Origin: Rufibacter sp. DG15C
Lineage (GTDB): Bacteria > Bacteroidota > Bacteroidia > Cytophagales > Hymenobacteraceae
Length of the DNA: 64,000 nt
Direction of reading: 5' to 3'
Assembly (NCBI RefSeq): GCF_001577755.1
Contig: NZ_CP010776.1
Location: forward strand, 620,001 to 684,000
Position 1 is the first letter of the stretch. Each line of letters starts with the position of its first letter. A program made the position numbers and the translations under genes. Below, piece by piece: positions 62,676-64,000 of this stretch. The notes beneath the pieces were generated by a model. The model was not told the DNA's origin. It made no database searches and saw only the letters and a list, made by a program, of their open reading frames with translations.

Positions 62676-64000
62676 TTGGAAAACCAGACCACGCTCACCA
62701 CTGTTGACACCGCTCAGAAACTGGGCCTCCTCCCCGAAGAGTTTGATCGCATCAAGGAAATCCTGGGCCGCACGCCCAACTTCACAGAACTGAGCATCTT
62801 CTCAGTGATGTGGTCTGAGCACTGCTCTTACAAAAATTCCATTGTCTGGCTCAAGACCCTGCCCAAAGACTCTCCGCGCATGCTGGCCAAGGCCGGCGAA
62901 GAGAACGCGGGTCTGGTAGACATCGGTGACGGACTGGCTTGCTCCTTTAAAATAGAATCCCACAACCACCCATCCGCGCTTGAGCCTTACCAAGGCGCCG
63001 CCACTGGCGTGGGCGGGATTAACCGTGATATCTTCACCATGGGCGCACGTCCTATTGCCCAGTTGAACTCTCTGCGCTTCGGCAATCCAAATTCTGACAA
63101 GACCAAAGGTTTACTACGCGGGGTAGTGAAAGGCATTGGCGACTATGGCAACGCCTTCGGGATACCAACGGTGGGCGGTGAGCTGTTCTTTGACGAATGC
63201 TACCACATCAACCCACTGGTAAACGCCTTCTCTGCCGGTATTGTAGAAGTAGGCAAAACGGCCAGTGCTACGTCTTATGGCGTAGGCAACCCGGTGTTCA
63301 TCATCGGTTCGGCTACGGGCAAGGACGGCATCCATGGCGCGGCCTTCGCGTCTAAAGACATCACCGAGGATTCTGTAAATGACCTGCCTTCTGTTCAAGT
63401 GGGTGACCCGTTCCAGGAAAAACTATTACTAGAAGCTACCCTTGAAATTCTGGCCACAGGTCGTGTGATTGGTATGCAGGACATGGGCGCCGCCGGTATC
63501 ACCTGCTCTACCTCAGAGATGAGCGCCAAAGGCGAACACGGCATGGAAATCTGGCTAGACAAAGTGCCTACCCGCCAGGCCAACATGCAACCGTTTGAGA
63601 TTCTTCTTTCTGAAAGCCAGGAGCGTATGCTGGTAGTCATGGAGAAAGGCGCCGAAGACCTTATTCACCAAATCTGCGACAAGTGGGACATGTCCTGCGC
63701 CCAGATTGGCGAAGTAACCGACACCCAACGTCTGCGCTATTATGTAAAAGGCGAACTGGTCGCCGATGTTCCCGCTGATGACTTGGTTCTTGGCGGTGGC
63801 GCCCCGGTATACCACAGAGAATACAGAGAGCCTGCTTATTTTGCAGAGGCCCAAAAATTCAACATTGACTCTGTTCAAGAGCCAACCAATTACAAAGAAG
63901 TAGCCGAGTTCCTGGCCACGCACCCCAACATTGCCTCTAAGCGCTGGGTGTACAAGCAGTATGACTCCATGATTGGCACGGCCACCTTGACCACCAACCG
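62676..64000 (+). CDS. purL: Phosphoribosylformylglycinamidine synthase PurL, 5' part
   Basis: The first 441 codons of the purine-pathway enzyme that converts FGAR to FGAM; the gene runs off the window. The N-terminal TAQKLGLLPEEFDRIKEILG and the motif IFSVMWSEHCSYKNS are those of the small PurL type (about 740 residues, partners PurS and PurQ). IESHNHPSALEPYQGAATGV is the ATP/Mg-binding signature, followed by IFTMGARPIAQLNSLRFG and MQDMGAAGITCSTSEMSAKG. No upstream ATG fits, so TTG 62676 (LENQTTLTT) is taken as the start, supported by the promoter box. Confidence 0.93.
   Translation, partial: MENQTTLTTVDTAQKLGLLPEEFDRIKEILGRTPNFTELSIFSVMWSEHCSYKNSIVWLKTLPKDSPRMLAKAGEENAGLVDIGDGLACSFKIESHNHPSALEPYQGAATGVGGINRDIFTMGARPIAQLNSLRFGNPNSDKTKGLLRGVVKGIGDYGNAFGIPTVGGELFFDECYHINPLVNAFSAGIVEVGKTASATSYGVGNPVFIIGSATGKDGIHGAAFASKDITEDSVNDLPSVQVGDPFQEKLLLEATLEILATGRVIGMQDMGAAGITCSTSEMSAKGEHGMEIWLDKVPTRQANMQPFEILLSESQERMLVVMEKGAEDLIHQICDKWDMSCAQIGEVTDTQRLRYYVKGELVADVPADDLVLGGGAPVYHREYREPAYFAEAQKFNIDSVQEPTNYKEVAEFLATHPNIASKRWVYKQYDSMIGTATLTTN

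Noticed and set aside
62527-62793. 88-codon frame upstream of and overlapping purL
   Set aside because: It translates a palindromic copy and then runs out of frame over the conserved purL start.

Overview
The window looks like chromosome of a Bacteroidota species, most likely Cytophagales/Hymenobacteraceae (Rufibacter-, Nibribacter- or Pontibacter-like; the genus is inference). The grounds are a SusC/SusD locus, several TonB-dependent receptors with N-terminal carboxypeptidase-regulatory-like domains, proteins ending in type IX secretion sorting domains, promoters of the TTG-N20-TAnnTTTG type, few Shine-Dalgarno sequences, and an atpD-atpC pair apart from the other ATP synthase genes.

Layout. 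1-15.3 kb: a partial gene, an Old Yellow Enzyme, then a beta-glucan utilisation locus: a membrane-spanning propeller/HTH regulator divergent from susC, susD, a PKD lipoprotein, a GH16 endoglucanase and a GH3 glucosidase. 15.5-27.8 kb: mostly single genes (metB, a VTT membrane protein, tRNA-Arg, a Yip1 protein, a secreted endonuclease I, a YheT hydrolase, a YaiO-like barrel, a GlcD-type oxidase, an NlpC/P60 lipoprotein). 28-35.6 kb: two TonB receptor units that share a 5' leader, the first with a repeat-built lipoprotein. 35.7-39.8 kb: tRNA-Ala, a decayed tRNA copy and a very AT-rich T9SS lipase-like gene, probably acquired. 39.8-64 kb: cysE-cysK, an ABC exporter, an MFS transporter, a HEAT/cyclophilin lipoprotein, rsmG, an ECF sigma factor overlapping a glycosyltransferase, tgt, an LptF/G permease, an EamA transporter, ispE, a transglutaminase, a pglC/D/E-like glycan cassette, a transsulfuration enzyme, atpD-atpC and the start of purL.

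The most striking non-coding signal is a palindromic element of about 40 nt present at least 21 times between genes (ends CGTTTTTGGCC and GGCCAAAAACG, with a non-symmetric centre). Most copies point the same way whatever the direction of the neighbouring genes. Several genes are bracketed by copies, some copies touch start or stop codons, and three sit where they complete a terminator. None is seen between about 25.6 and 41.7 kb, the part holding the TonB receptor units and the AT-rich gene. Two other intergenic repeat types occur: a GGGGAG hairpin element (three copies) and GAGTC-rich word repeats.

Functional links: the PUL proteins should bind, cut and import a beta-1,3/1,4-glucan. cysE, cysK, metB and a second transsulfuration enzyme cover sulfur amino acid synthesis and interconversion. 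tgt, rsmG and two tRNAs serve translation. The sugar-transferase/acetyltransferase/aminotransferase trio probably makes and attaches the first sugar of a surface glycan.
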